Source: Bog-950 sp046329535
GTDB lineage: Bacteria; Bacteroidota; Bacteroidia; Chitinophagales; LD1
Direction of reading: 5' to 3'
DNA: 64,000 bases
Assembly (NCBI GenBank): GCA_046329535.1
Contig: JAXLUN010000003.1
Location: forward strand, 1-64,000
Below the pieces are notes generated by a model, which had not been told where the DNA came from, did not search any database, and saw only the letters and a program-made list of their open reading frames with translations. The translations under genes and the position numbers were made by a program. Within the stretch, counting starts at the first letter, position 1. Every line of letters begins with the position of its first letter. Of the stretch, positions 52,477 to 62,110 are shown one piece after another.

Positions 52477-53973
52477 ATGAAACGGATTTTTTTGGGGGCG
52501 ATTCTTACATTTATAACAACAGCAAGCAATAACCTGAAGGCACAAAACCATTATTGGAGCCAACAATATGGAGCTGTACCCACCTTGACCGGTGGAAGTG
52601 CTGTGGCTGGTGCACATGATAATAGCAGTATTTATTACAACCCAGGGGCGGTAGGGTTTATAGACAGCCCTAAAATAAGTGCCAGTTGTAACCTGTATGG
52701 TTTTGAGTCTATCCATTTAAAAAATGGTGCCGGCACCGGTATTGACCTGAAAAGTCTACGCTTTAACGTTTTCCCGCAAATAGTTTCGGGTAGTGTACCC
52801 ATCGCTAATGTGCCGCGGTTAAAAATACTTTACGGCACCCTGACCCGTTTCAGAACAAACATCCGGTTCAATCAGGAGGCCAGGTTCTACTATAATGTAA
52901 TAGCCAACTCGCCCGGAGATGAATACTATAAAGCCCGATTGGAATATCAGAACAACTCTATTGAACAATGGGGAGGGCTGGGTTTAGCCTATAAAATTGA
53001 TAGCATCTTTTCGGTAGGGCTTACGTCCTTTGTTGCTTATACAAATATTGAAACCCGTTCGGCTGAAAACCTGAATACCGATGCATTTTACAACGGACAA
53101 CCATACACCGCCAGTGTCAACGAGTACAATTCACTTCGCCTGGATCAGGTAAATATGATTTTTAAACTAGGTCTGGCTGTTAATATGGAGCATATCAAAC
53201 TGGGGATGACGGTCACCATGCCTAGTATTAAAATATGGGGAAAAGGTCGATTAGATAAATCTTTTGAAGCCTATAACCTGAACCTCAACGCAGTTGACAC
53301 AAATATACCTGCCGAAAAATACCCAACCCTGATTCTTTCCGATGAGCAGGATAGACTAAAAACAGATTATCGCATGCCGGCTTCATTTGCTTTTGGAGCC
53401 AAGGTAGTTTACCCTAAATTCAAAGTTTCGGGTTCTCTGGAGTATTTCTTTGGCTATAAAAATGTAAAAGTAATACAAGGCGAAGACCGAACTTTTGTAA
53501 GACCCACAGCGGCTTATGGAGGCGATACCATTAAAGGATACATGAATATTGTTACCAGTGCACGCCCTGTTTTGAATGCGGGATTTGGCGCAGAATGGCA
53601 GGTAAAGAAAAAGATTGCCTTGTTACTTGGTATACGAACAGACTTTAATAACCGCACCGATTTTTTACCAAATAATGGAGTGGCCAATGTGCTTTCGGTA
53701 AGGTTGCCCATCTATCATTACCTGTATTTCTCGGCAGGCGCTACTTATAAATTCGGCACACATGATTTATCGGCAGGTTTTGATTACGGGTTGGGACTAT
53801 CTGCCGATCGTACGGAAATTTTCAATATGAGTGAACCCGAGCAAAATCTACTATTACGAGGTAGGCCAGCCAATAATATGCAAACCAAAATACACTCTCT
53901 CAGCTTTGTGATTGGATATACTTATTACTTTAAGGCCATTCAAAAAAGGTATCCGGAAGTTTCGGCCCGCTAA
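52477..53973 (+). CDS. outer-membrane transport protein, FadL/OmpP1-like
   Basis: A 498-residue predicted beta-barrel from the ATG at 52477 (an earlier ATG adds 15 residues before the signal). The signal ends NLKAQ; then NHYWSQQYGAVPTLTGGSAVAGAHDNSSIYYNPGAVGF (partly quoted) resembles the N-terminal plug of FadL proteins (the NPA/NPG signature). Amphipathic strands follow to the end. Hydrophobic substrates such as fatty acids are typical. The gene after it starts 16 bases later, so they are probably co-transcribed. Confidence 0.8.
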   Translation: MKRIFLGAILTFITTASNNLKAQNHYWSQQYGAVPTLTGGSAVAGAHDNSSIYYNPGAVGFIDSPKISASCNLYGFESIHLKNGAGTGIDLKSLRFNVFPQIVSGSVPIANVPRLKILYGTLTRFRTNIRFNQEARFYYNVIANSPGDEYYKARLEYQNNSIEQWGGLGLAYKIDSIFSVGLTSFVAYTNIETRSAENLNTDAFYNGQPYTASVNEYNSLRLDQVNMIFKLGLAVNMEHIKLGMTVTMPSIKIWGKGRLDKSFEAYNLNLNAVDTNIPAEKYPTLILSDEQDRLKTDYRMPASFAFGAKVVYPKFKVSGSLEYFFGYKNVKVIQGEDRTFVRPTAAYGGDTIKGYMNIVTSARPVLNAGFGAEWQVKKKIALLLGIRTDFNNRTDFLPNNGVANVLSVRLPIYHYLYFSAGATYKFGTHDLSAGFDYGLGLSADRTEIFNMSEPEQNLLLRGRPANNMQTKIHSLSFVIGYTYYFKAIQKRYPEVSAR

Positions 53974-53989
53974 CTTCACCTGACTAATC

Positions 53990-55045
53990 ATGAAAAAAAA
54001 CTCCCATTACAGGCAACAGATTATTACTAAGAAGAAAATAATCTACCCTGTAAACCCTGAACTGCGTAGTTATTTAACGCATAACAGTCGAGAAATTAAC
54101 CTGCCGGTAGCTTATACAGACCTTCGTCATTTCAATGGCAGCGTTCCCATTCGCGACAAAAATGGGAAAGATACTCTTTGGGAAGCAGCCATGTACCAGC
54201 AGGACGAATTGATTCACATACATGAAGGACTGAAACAGATTTACTCTATTCTGAAAACAGGTGGTGATACCTCTGTGCATACACACCTGCATGTGGAACG
54301 AATTGACTTTTGCACGTTTGGAAACTCCAATCCGTTTCGCATCAAAATAGTAAATGACTTTAACGACAATTACGATTACTTCTACATTAAACAGGCAGAT
54401 GCCTCACGCATATACGGCTTAGAACTGGAGCATATTCTTTCTCCTTCGCGAATCAATTACTTTGTAAGTAACAACACTCTTATAGAGGAGCACATAGCAG
54501 GAATACCCGGTGACCAATTCATACAACATTATCTGAATAATGCAGAGTTTAACAAAGTAAGGATAGCCAAGGAATTTGTAAAATTTAATGAACGCTGCTT
54601 TGTCCGTTTACTAGGAGATATGCGCAGCTATAACTATGTATTTGATATTACCCCCGACTTCGAAGAGGTTCAATTTCGCATCAGGGCTATTGATTTTGAT
54701 CAACAGAGTTATGAAGGAAAGAAAACACTGTACCTACCACAGTTTTTTAAGGAGAATGCCGTTTTAGTTCAACTCACCTTAAGTTTATTGGCACCCGAAA
54801 CTATCCGGCAATACCAAAAGGAAGAACGTACACTAATTGCCCGAAGAAGTATTTCCTCCAGCCATCGGCTGACCCAACTGATTGACATTATGGATCGGGA
54901 CGAGATATCCCCCAAAGAAAAAGTTACTCAATTACGCAAAGAGCTATCCGATCATTATAACAACTATTCTTTTCTTGATTGTACCTCTATGGGAGAACTA
55001 GTGCGCAACAGCTTGCGGATTATTACAGAAGACCTATCTAAGTAA
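53990..55045 (+). CDS. unknown protein with aminoglycoside-phosphotransferase/kinase-like motifs
   Basis: A 351-residue cytoplasmic protein I cannot place in a named family. The order of motifs suggests a protein-kinase-like fold: Lys134 in YFYIKQAD (beta-3 lysine), Glu145/147 in GLELEHIL (helix C), LIEEHIAGIPGD at 164-175 (hinge and G-D as in choline/aminoglycoside kinases), LLGDMRSYNYVFD at 207-219 (catalytic loop with Asp210 and Asn215) and IRAIDFDQQ at 231-239 (metal Asp in DFD). The C-terminal 110 residues are helical. A role as phosphotransferase is inferred only from the pattern. It follows the FadL-like gene by 16 bases. Confidence 0.7.
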   Translation: MKKNSHYRQQIITKKKIIYPVNPELRSYLTHNSREINLPVAYTDLRHFNGSVPIRDKNGKDTLWEAAMYQQDELIHIHEGLKQIYSILKTGGDTSVHTHLHVERIDFCTFGNSNPFRIKIVNDFNDNYDYFYIKQADASRIYGLELEHILSPSRINYFVSNNTLIEEHIAGIPGDQFIQHYLNNAEFNKVRIAKEFVKFNERCFVRLLGDMRSYNYVFDITPDFEEVQFRIRAIDFDQQSYEGKKTLYLPQFFKENAVLVQLTLSLLAPETIRQYQKEERTLIARRSISSSHRLTQLIDIMDRDEISPKEKVTQLRKELSDHYNNYSFLDCTSMGELVRNSLRIITEDLSK

Positions 55046-55140
55046 ACTAGCATACAAGCGGTTATCAACCTCTGTGAATTGTGTTGATTCAATCTTCTTA
55101 CTTTTGATTTTCATTTAAAGTTAACTGTATCGGGCAAATT

Positions 55141-56082
55141 ATGGAAGAAACAATTCTTGTAACAGGCGCAGGAGGACAGTTGGGAACCGAACTGGTGATT
55201 GCACTTCGCAAAAAGTATAAAAACGTAATTGCGTCTGACTTAAAAGATGGCTCCCCTGAATTGCATATAGGGGGAGAGTTTATTCGTCTGGATGTGTTAT
55301 ATAAAACCGGCTTGCTGGATTGTGTTAAGCGATTTAAAGTGACGCAGATATATCACCTGGCAGCAATACTATCCGCCACCGGTGAAAAAAATCCGGAATT
55401 GGCCTGGCGCATCAACATGAAAGGATTACGCAATGTGTTGGATGTTTGCACCGAAACCGGAGTGAAGAAATTATTTTTTCCATCTACGATAGCGGTTTTT
55501 GGCCCTACCACTCCGAAAGTTAATACCCCCCAGTATACAGTGATGGAACCGAATACGATTTACGGCATTTCTAAACAAGCCGGAGAGCGCTGGTGCGATT
55601 GGTATTTTCAAAAGAAAGGTCTGGACGTAAGAAGTATTCGCTACCCCGGGCTCATCAGTTATAAAACAAAAGCCGGTGGCGGAACAACAGACTATGCAGT
55701 TGATATTTTTTTTGAAGCTGCTGAGAAGAAAACATACGAATGTTTTTTGAAAGAAGATACGGCTCTACCTATGATGTATATGCCCGATGCCATCCGGGCC
55801 ACCATTGAGCTGATGGAAGCACCGGCCGAAAAGATAACCTGTCGCTCTGGATACAATTTGGCAGGTATCAGTTTTGCACCTAAAGACTTAGCGGCTGCTA
55901 TTAAAAAAGTAATTCCTGACTTTACGATTACTTATAAACCTGATTTCAGACAAGCGATCGCTGAAAGTTGGCCACAGAGCATTGATGACTCTGTAGCGCA
56001 AAAAGACTGGAACTGGAAACCAGAATTTGATATTACTTCTATGACAGCGGATATGCTGAAAAACATATCGGTAACCGTATGA
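55141..56082 (+). CDS. L-threonine 3-dehydrogenase, SDR type
   Basis: A 313-residue extended SDR enzyme. TGAGGQLGTELVIALRKKY is the NAD site, HLAAILSATGEKNPELAWRINM and FFPSTIAVFGPTTP flank the active-site Ser, and YGISKQAGERWCDWYF holds Tyr-x3-Lys. The segment SIRYPGLISYKTKAGGGTTDYAVDIF (partly quoted) is typical of SDR-type threonine dehydrogenases, which oxidise threonine to 2-amino-3-ketobutyrate. A generic epimerase annotation is the alternative. Confidence 0.88.
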   Translation: MEETILVTGAGGQLGTELVIALRKKYKNVIASDLKDGSPELHIGGEFIRLDVLYKTGLLDCVKRFKVTQIYHLAAILSATGEKNPELAWRINMKGLRNVLDVCTETGVKKLFFPSTIAVFGPTTPKVNTPQYTVMEPNTIYGISKQAGERWCDWYFQKKGLDVRSIRYPGLISYKTKAGGGTTDYAVDIFFEAAEKKTYECFLKEDTALPMMYMPDAIRATIELMEAPAEKITCRSGYNLAGISFAPKDLAAAIKKVIPDFTITYKPDFRQAIAESWPQSIDDSVAQKDWNWKPEFDITSMTADMLKNISVTV

Positions 56083-56432
56083 TAAAAGTATACGGAATAC
56101 CCAACTGTAACTCAGTAAAGAAAGCCCTCGACTGGCTAAAACAGCATAAAATAGCCTTCGAGTTTCACGACTACAAAAAACTGGGTGTAGACAAAACCAC
56201 TTTGAAAGAATGGATCAGTCAGGTTGGTCGGGAAGTATTAGTCAATAAAAAAGGAACTACCTGGAAAGCTCTATCGAATGATATTCAGCAATCCATTATT
56301 AACGACCAAACAGCGATTCAACTGATGTTGGATAAAAACAGTGTTATCAAAAGACCGATTATTGTGACGGGCAAAAAGATTCTGGTTGGGTTTGATGAGA
56401 CTGTTTATAAAGCGGAACTAAGAAAGAAGTAG
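56079..56432 (+). CDS. ArsC/Spx-like reductase family protein (YffB type)
   Basis: A 117-residue thioredoxin-fold protein. IPNCNSVKKALDWLKQH has the single redox Cys near the N-terminus; FHDYKKLGVDKTTLKEWI and the C-terminal RPIIVTGKKILVGFDE complete the fold (the Arg-Pro pair as in ArsC). YffB-type proteins are not true arsenate reductases and their role is unknown. It overlaps the threonine dehydrogenase by 4 bases (ATGA). Confidence 0.88.
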   Translation: MIKVYGIPNCNSVKKALDWLKQHKIAFEFHDYKKLGVDKTTLKEWISQVGREVLVNKKGTTWKALSNDIQQSIINDQTAIQLMLDKNSVIKRPIIVTGKKILVGFDETVYKAELRKK

Positions 56433-56447
56433 CTTCTAACGGTTTTA

Positions 56448-57842
56448 TCAATATCCCAAAATCTTCATCATACTCTCTGCCGATTGCTCTTCGGCAAACA
56501 CCTTGTAGGTAAACTCATTCTTTTTCTTTTCATCTATCAGAATGTGTGGCGGAGAAGGTAACAGACAGTGTTTAATACCGCCATATCCGCTTAGGGTATC
56601 CTGATAGGCTCCTGTATTAAAGAAGCCGATATAGAGTTTCTCCCCCGGTTTGATTTTAGGCAGATAAACCTGGTTGATATGCGCATCGCTGTTGTAATAA
56701 TCACCCACATCGCAGGTAATGCCACCCAAATTTACATGTTTGTATTCATCATCCCACTTGTTTACAGGTAACATGATGAAGCGTTGTGACAATCCCCATA
56801 TATCCGGGAGGTTGTTCATCAATGAACCATCCAGCATATACCAGGTTTCTCTATCATTCTGACGCTTCACACCCAGTACACTGAAAATAACACAACCACT
56901 CTCCCCTACCGTATAACTTCCGAACTCGGTAAAAATATCGGGTTCATCCACCCCTTCATTGTTACAGGTGGTTTTAATCTGTGTAACGATTTCGTTGATC
57001 ATGTATTCATAATCAAAATCGGCTGCCAGAGAATGTTTAATAGGCATACCGCCACCCAAGTTAATGGTGGTTAGCTCGGGACAAACTTTCTTCAAATCGC
57101 AATAAACACCCAGTGCTTTATGAAACTCAGTCCAGTAATAGTTCACATCCTTTATGCCGGTGTCTATAAAGAAGTGAAGCATCTTCATTTTAAAATTCGG
57201 GTTGTTCTTCACCTTCTGCTCATAGTAAGGAACAATATCATTGTAACGAATACCTAAGCGAGAAGTATAAAACTCATACTTGGGCTCTTCTTCGGCAGCA
57301 ATACGCATACCTATGTTCATAGGCTGGTCCAAATTGCCATAGCGGTCCAGTTCTTCCAGATTATCCATAACCGGAATAATGTTCTTGTATCCGTTATTGA
57401 AAGCCTCCTTGATTTTAGCAATGTATGAATCCGTCTTAAATCCGTTGCAGACGATGTAAATATCTTTCTTGATTTTTTTCTTTGCCTCCAATCGTCTGAT
57501 AATTTCAAAATCGAACGTAGAGGAGGTTTCAATATTCACTTTGTTTTTGAGTGCTTCTTCAACTACAAATGAAAAGTGAGAGCTCTTGGTGCAATAGCAG
57601 TAATGATAGTCACCGCTATAGTTATTGTTGGCAATAGAGGCATTAAACAGTCTGCGCGCTTTATTAATCTGCTGCGAAATTTTAGGCAGATAAGTTAAAC
57701 GAAGCGGAGTGCCATATTTTTCGATAATGTCCGTCAGCGGCAGATCATTCCATTGAAGGGACCCTTTCTCTTCTTTAAAATCACGTTGAGGAAAATCGAA
57801 CGTTTGCGAAATCAGATCGCGGTATTTTTGTCGTTTAATCAT
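56448..57842 (-). CDS. arginine decarboxylase-like PLP enzyme (fold III)
   Basis: A 464-residue enzyme from the ATG at 57842 (the longer frame adds 32 unlikely residues). It belongs to the alanine-racemase-fold decarboxylases: Lys in YHYCYCTKSSHFSFVVEEAL, NLGGGMPIKHS as the phosphate site, FTEFGSYTVGESGCVIFSVLG and FFNTGAYQDTLSGYGGIKH (partly quoted). Bacteroidota homologues of this size are annotated as arginine decarboxylases of polyamine synthesis. It is divergent from argS, another arginine-using gene, which fits. Ornithine or diaminopimelate as substrate is less likely. Confidence 0.85.
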   Translation of the reverse strand: MIKRQKYRDLISQTFDFPQRDFKEEKGSLQWNDLPLTDIIEKYGTPLRLTYLPKISQQINKARRLFNASIANNNYSGDYHYCYCTKSSHFSFVVEEALKNKVNIETSSTFDFEIIRRLEAKKKIKKDIYIVCNGFKTDSYIAKIKEAFNNGYKNIIPVMDNLEELDRYGNLDQPMNIGMRIAAEEEPKYEFYTSRLGIRYNDIVPYYEQKVKNNPNFKMKMLHFFIDTGIKDVNYYWTEFHKALGVYCDLKKVCPELTTINLGGGMPIKHSLAADFDYEYMINEIVTQIKTTCNNEGVDEPDIFTEFGSYTVGESGCVIFSVLGVKRQNDRETWYMLDGSLMNNLPDIWGLSQRFIMLPVNKWDDEYKHVNLGGITCDVGDYYNSDAHINQVYLPKIKPGEKLYIGFFNTGAYQDTLSGYGGIKHCLLPSPPHILIDEKKKNEFTYKVFAEEQSAESMMKILGY

Positions 57843-57923
57843 TATCGGAAAAATTGTTTGCGAAAGTATAATTTTAGCCGCGAGTAATTTGAAATATTTT
57901 AAAGCTGTAAGAACCCAGAACGA

Positions 57924-59702
57924 ATGACACTTGAACAAAAACTAAAACAAGCAACCATTGATATATTTAAACAAGAGTTTGATGCTGAAATTTCTTCTGA
58001 TACTATCACTATTAACCTCACCAAAAAAGAACATACCGGTGATTATACCATTGTGGTGTTTCCGCTGATTAAGTTTTCGCAAAAAACTCCCGAGCAGACG
58101 GGGGAGATTCTAGGGACCAAACTCAAAGAGCTGAGCGGTTTGGTAGGTCAATTCAACGTCATTAAAGGATTTTTAAATCTTTCTATGACTGCTTCCTATT
58201 GGCTTAACCGCCTGACAGAAATTTCTAAATCGCCTGGGTACGGAACCTTTCCGGCCAACAATCAGAAGGTGTTGCTTGAATACTGCAGCCCGAATACTAA
58301 TAAACCGTTACACATTGGCCATGTGCGCAACATGCTGCTGGGTTTTTCCATGAGTGAAATTTTAGAAGCCGATGGATATGATGTGACCAAAGTGAGTATA
58401 TATAACGACCGTGGCATTGCCATTTGTCAGAGTATGGTGGCTTATACGCGATATGCCAACGGGGCTACTCCGCAATCAACCGGCATTAAAGGCGACCACT
58501 TTGTGGGTGACTGGTATGTCAAGTTTAACCAAGTGGCCCAGGAAGAGATGCAGGCCCTGGTTAATGCCCCTGTCGATAAAGACGAAGCTAAAAAACTGAC
58601 CCCTATATTTCAGGAGGCCCAGGCTTTGCTACTAAAGTGGGAGGCCGGTGATGCCGACACCGTTGCTCTATGGAAACAAATGAATAGCTGGGTGTATGAA
58701 GGTTTTGATGTTACCTATAAAGTATTGGGTGTAGATTTTCAGAAAAATTATTTTGAGAGTGAAACCTATACCTTGGGTAAGGAGATTACCGATGAAGGTT
58801 TGCAGAAAAATATTTTTTACAAAAGGGCTGACGGGGCGGTTGCTGTTGATTTAACAGCCGATGGATTAGATGAAAAAGTACTGTTGCGCAGCGATGGAAC
58901 CTCCATCTATATCACTCAGGATTTAGGCACTGCACAAATTCGCTATGAGGAATTTGGCATGAAGAAAATGATTTATGTAGTTGCCAACGAACAGGACTAC
59001 CACTTTAAAGTATTGAAACTGATTCTTCAAAAATTGGGTAAAACCTGGGCCGATGGCATTCACCATTTAAGTTATGCGTTGGTGGAGTCGCCTACCGGTC
59101 GTTTTAAAAGCCGCGAAGGAAAGACCGCTGATGCTGATGATTTAATCAGCGAAGTACTGCGTATTGCTGAAGAAAAGACCAAAGAGCTTGGCAAGATAGA
59201 GGGCTTTAGCGAAGCCGAAGCAAAGGCTTTATATCGCACTATCGGATTGGGGGCTTTGAAGTATTTTGTGCTTCGGGTAAATCCGTATAAGAAAATCATC
59301 TTTAACCCGGAGGAGAGCATTGACTTTCACGGACATACCGGACCGTTTATTCAATATACACATGCCCGTATCTGTGCTATTATGCGTAAAGCCGGAGAAG
59401 CCGTTTCTGCTGAATGGAACGAGAATACCATGCTGGCCGATGTGGAACGTGAACTGATTATTCAGCTGAGTGAATATGAGAACACCGTGCATACCGCTGC
59501 CGAGAAATATGATCCTAGTGAGGTAGCCAATTATGTTTATAACCTGGCTAAAACCTACAATAAGTTTTATCACGATTTTCCGATACTTAATGCCGCTACG
59601 GAAGCGGAGAAGAAACTGAGAATTGCCCTATCGAGCCAAACCGGAACGATTATTAAAAAGGCCATGAAACTTTTGGGTATTGAAGTGCCGGAGAAGATGT
59701 AA
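57924..59702 (+). CDS. argS: arginyl-tRNA synthetase
   Basis: Charges tRNA-Arg. The 592 residues include the N-terminal Arg-tRNA additional domain (about 1-95), the class I HIGH motif in PNTNKPLHIGHVRNMLLG, and the altered KMSKS region TGRFKSREGKT, as usual in ArgRS, then the DALR anticodon-binding domain (TGPFIQYTHARICAIM to the end). Length is normal. Confidence 0.97.
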   Translation: MTLEQKLKQATIDIFKQEFDAEISSDTITINLTKKEHTGDYTIVVFPLIKFSQKTPEQTGEILGTKLKELSGLVGQFNVIKGFLNLSMTASYWLNRLTEISKSPGYGTFPANNQKVLLEYCSPNTNKPLHIGHVRNMLLGFSMSEILEADGYDVTKVSIYNDRGIAICQSMVAYTRYANGATPQSTGIKGDHFVGDWYVKFNQVAQEEMQALVNAPVDKDEAKKLTPIFQEAQALLLKWEAGDADTVALWKQMNSWVYEGFDVTYKVLGVDFQKNYFESETYTLGKEITDEGLQKNIFYKRADGAVAVDLTADGLDEKVLLRSDGTSIYITQDLGTAQIRYEEFGMKKMIYVVANEQDYHFKVLKLILQKLGKTWADGIHHLSYALVESPTGRFKSREGKTADADDLISEVLRIAEEKTKELGKIEGFSEAEAKALYRTIGLGALKYFVLRVNPYKKIIFNPEESIDFHGHTGPFIQYTHARICAIMRKAGEAVSAEWNENTMLADVERELIIQLSEYENTVHTAAEKYDPSEVANYVYNLAKTYNKFYHDFPILNAATEAEKKLRIALSSQTGTIIKKAMKLLGIEVPEKM

Positions 59703-59723
59703 ACCACGGTCTATCACAAATTC

Positions 59724-59750
59724 AAAAGCCCCGCAATTGCGGGGCTTTTT
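59724..59750. terminator. bidirectional terminator between argS and the TPR gene
   Basis: A palindromic hairpin AAAAGCCCCGCAA/TTGCGGGGCTTTT lies between convergent genes, with a T-run in the plus direction and an A-run on the other side. Confidence 0.9.
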
Positions 59751-59773
59751 ATTGGAACGAGAATGAAGGCAGT

Positions 59774-61072
59774 TTAATTCTTGGCCTGTAGCTGGCCTTG
59801 GGGTTGTATGTTTTCTTCTTTTTCCAGACCCAGGCTGTTTGCTTTTTTATAGTTCAGCTTTGCCAGTTTCTTTTTCTTCATACCGGTGTAAGCATCGCCC
59901 AGTTCTTTGAATGTTTTAGCATAGGTGGCATCCAACTCGGCTGCTTTGTTTAAGTGTTCTACTGCTTTGCCGTAGAGACCTATTTTGTTGGCACACATAC
60001 CGGCACCATACAGGAAGTTTCTGTTCTCTCCCACTTTGACCAAAGCATTTTCATAGTTATTGAAAGCCTGCTCAAAGCTGTTCATTTGAATATAGGTTTC
60101 GCCCAGTTTGCTGTAGCCTTCTGACTTTTTAGGGCTCATGCGGATAATGTTTTGCAGGTAAGCAGAGGCGTGTTCGTAGTCTTTATTCTTCAAGGCGATA
60201 TTCACCAGATTCCAACCCACTTTTTCGTTGTTTCTGTTTAGTGCATATAGCTTAGCCAGAAATTTTTCGGCATTTACATTATCTCCCTGCTCCAGATATA
60301 TCTGAGACAATAAGGCTACACAGTTTGAGTCTTTAGGAACAAATGAATAAGCCTGGGTTAAGGTTTGCAGCGCAGCATTTCTATCCTGCAGGCCGTATTG
60401 AACTTTACCTAAGTTGAAATAGGCAACCCCCAGATTTTTATCTAACAGGATAGCCTGACTGAAATAATCGCGGGCACCCAGAAAGTTGTTTTGCAGCATT
60501 AATGAAACCCCTACCAGGTTATGAATATCGGGACGGTTGAAGTCCATATCGAGCAGGCGTTTGTAGTTAACTACGGCTTGTTCGTATTTACCCTGATAGA
60601 ATTGTGAGTTAGCTAAGAAGAAGATGGCGAATGTATCGTTGGGTGCCAGTTTCAGAAACTCGGTAAAGAATACCTCGCTGGAATCGAAACGGCTGGTGTT
60701 GTAGAAAGAGGCTCCGGAGTTTAAGATGTTGCGTTTATAAATTTCGGGCGACATATCGGCTGCTGCCAGTCTTCTTAAAATGGAAGAATCCACTTTGTAT
60801 TCTTTTAATACCGATAGGGATTTGCTGGCTGCTTCGTAATTGGTGAGTGAGTCGTAAGCCATGGCCATCAGTCCGGTTACCAAACCATCGTTGGCGCCCA
60901 TGGCCGAAAGTTTCTGGCAGTTCATGATACAATCGAGATAGTTGCCCCGGGCAAAATCGCGAATAGCCTGACTGCGAGGGTCGGCATTGTTTGACCAGAT
61001 TTTAGCAGGGGGTTGGGCGCTCAGCGTAAAGGTTAACGCAATGACCAGCAGGGTTAAAATTTTTGTTCTCAT
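59774..61072 (-). CDS. exported tetratricopeptide-repeat protein
   Basis: A 432-residue protein with a signal peptide (ending TLSAQ) and about ten TPR-like helical pairs. FIFLANSQFYQGKYEQAVVNYKRLL (partly quoted), GVAYFNLGKVQYGLQDRNAALQTL and SEGYSKLGETYIQMNSFEQAFNNYENAL (partly quoted) show the TPR consensus. TPR proteins act as scaffolds; a specific partner cannot be named. It stands between argS (convergent) and the hydroxybutyryl-CoA dehydrogenase gene on the same strand. Confidence 0.9.
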   Translation of the reverse strand: MRTKILTLLVIALTFTLSAQPPAKIWSNNADPRSQAIRDFARGNYLDCIMNCQKLSAMGANDGLVTGLMAMAYDSLTNYEAASKSLSVLKEYKVDSSILRRLAAADMSPEIYKRNILNSGASFYNTSRFDSSEVFFTEFLKLAPNDTFAIFFLANSQFYQGKYEQAVVNYKRLLDMDFNRPDIHNLVGVSLMLQNNFLGARDYFSQAILLDKNLGVAYFNLGKVQYGLQDRNAALQTLTQAYSFVPKDSNCVALLSQIYLEQGDNVNAEKFLAKLYALNRNNEKVGWNLVNIALKNKDYEHASAYLQNIIRMSPKKSEGYSKLGETYIQMNSFEQAFNNYENALVKVGENRNFLYGAGMCANKIGLYGKAVEHLNKAAELDATYAKTFKELGDAYTGMKKKKLAKLNYKKANSLGLEKEENIQPQGQLQAKN

Positions 61073-61145
61073 TCCTTCGTTCTCGGTTTTAGGGTTAAGT
61101 GAATAATTCCTGACTTGAACCGGAGGAGTGAGTTTTTAATTCATT

Positions 61146-62045
61146 TTAGCCTCGCGGTTTAAATCTATCAGATACTACCAGGTCCTTCTCACCCGGTGTG
61201 TATTTGTAAAATCCTTCTCCGGTTTTAGCCCCCAGGTAGCCCGCTGTTACCATATTTACCAGTAACGGGCAAGGTGCATACTTCGGGTTTCCGAAACCAT
61301 CGTGGAGCACCCTTAGTATGGCCAAACAAACATCGAGACCTATAAAGTCTGCAAGTTGCAAGGGCCCCATGGGGTGAGCCATTCCGAGTTTCATCACTGT
61401 ATCAATTTCACTAACCCCTGCTACTCCTTCGTGAAGTGTTTCAATGGCTTCGTTGATCATGGGCATCAAAATACGATTGGCCACAAAACCGGGGTAATCA
61501 TTTACTTCTACCGGAATCTTACCAAGCATACGGGCACAAGTCACAATTTGTTTCACACAATCTTCGGAAGTTGCATAGCCTTTTATCAACTCTACGAGTT
61601 TCATTACCGGCACGGGGTTCATGAAGTGCATGCCTATTACTTTATCGGGACGTTTGGTGGCGGCACCTATGCGGGTAATAGAGATGGAGGAGGTGTTGCT
61701 GGCCAGCAGGGTTTGGGGTTTGCATATCTCATCGAGCTGTTTGAATATTTTCAGCTTGATGTCGGCATTTTCGGTGGCGGCTTCTACTACCAGGTCGGCC
61801 TGGCTACAGGCTTCGAGGGCGGTGTTGGTGGATAGATTTTGAAGGGTTGAGTTTTTCACTTCTTCGGTAATGCTGCCTTTGGCAACCATGCGGTCGAGGT
61901 TTTTGGTGATGGTGGCTATGGCTTTTTCCAGTTGCGGGGCCGATACATCTACCAGGGTTACCCGGTAGCCGTTCATGGCAAAAACATGTGCAATGCCGTT
62001 ACCCATGGTGCCGGCTCCTATAACAGATACGTTCTTAATTTCCAT
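61146..62045 (-). CDS. hbd: 3-hydroxybutyryl-CoA dehydrogenase
   Basis: NAD(P)-dependent oxidation or reduction of 3-hydroxyacyl-CoA in fatty-acid or butanoate metabolism. The 299 residues start with GAGTMGNGIAHVFAMNGY, and carry the catalytic SNTSSISITRIGAATKRPDKVIGMHFMNPVPVM (partly quoted) with His in GMHFMNPVP, and VNDYPGFVANRILMPMINEA. The length is normal for the stand-alone enzyme. Its upstream region runs into the 21-bp tandem array. Confidence 0.93.
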   Translation of the reverse strand: MEIKNVSVIGAGTMGNGIAHVFAMNGYRVTLVDVSAPQLEKAIATITKNLDRMVAKGSITEEVKNSTLQNLSTNTALEACSQADLVVEAATENADIKLKIFKQLDEICKPQTLLASNTSSISITRIGAATKRPDKVIGMHFMNPVPVMKLVELIKGYATSEDCVKQIVTCARMLGKIPVEVNDYPGFVANRILMPMINEAIETLHEGVAGVSEIDTVMKLGMAHPMGPLQLADFIGLDVCLAILRVLHDGFGNPKYAPCPLLVNMVTAGYLGAKTGEGFYKYTPGEKDLVVSDRFKPRG

Positions 62046-62110
62046 ACATTGAATTTAGTGCGGGCTAAAATAGAAATATTAGTAAGTGCCCGGAGATTGT
62101 ACGAGAGGGG

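Noticed and set aside
61356..61835. Plus-strand frame of 159 codons opposite the hydroxybutyryl-CoA dehydrogenase
   Set aside because: The minus-strand gene is complete and conserved; the antisense translation shows no domain.
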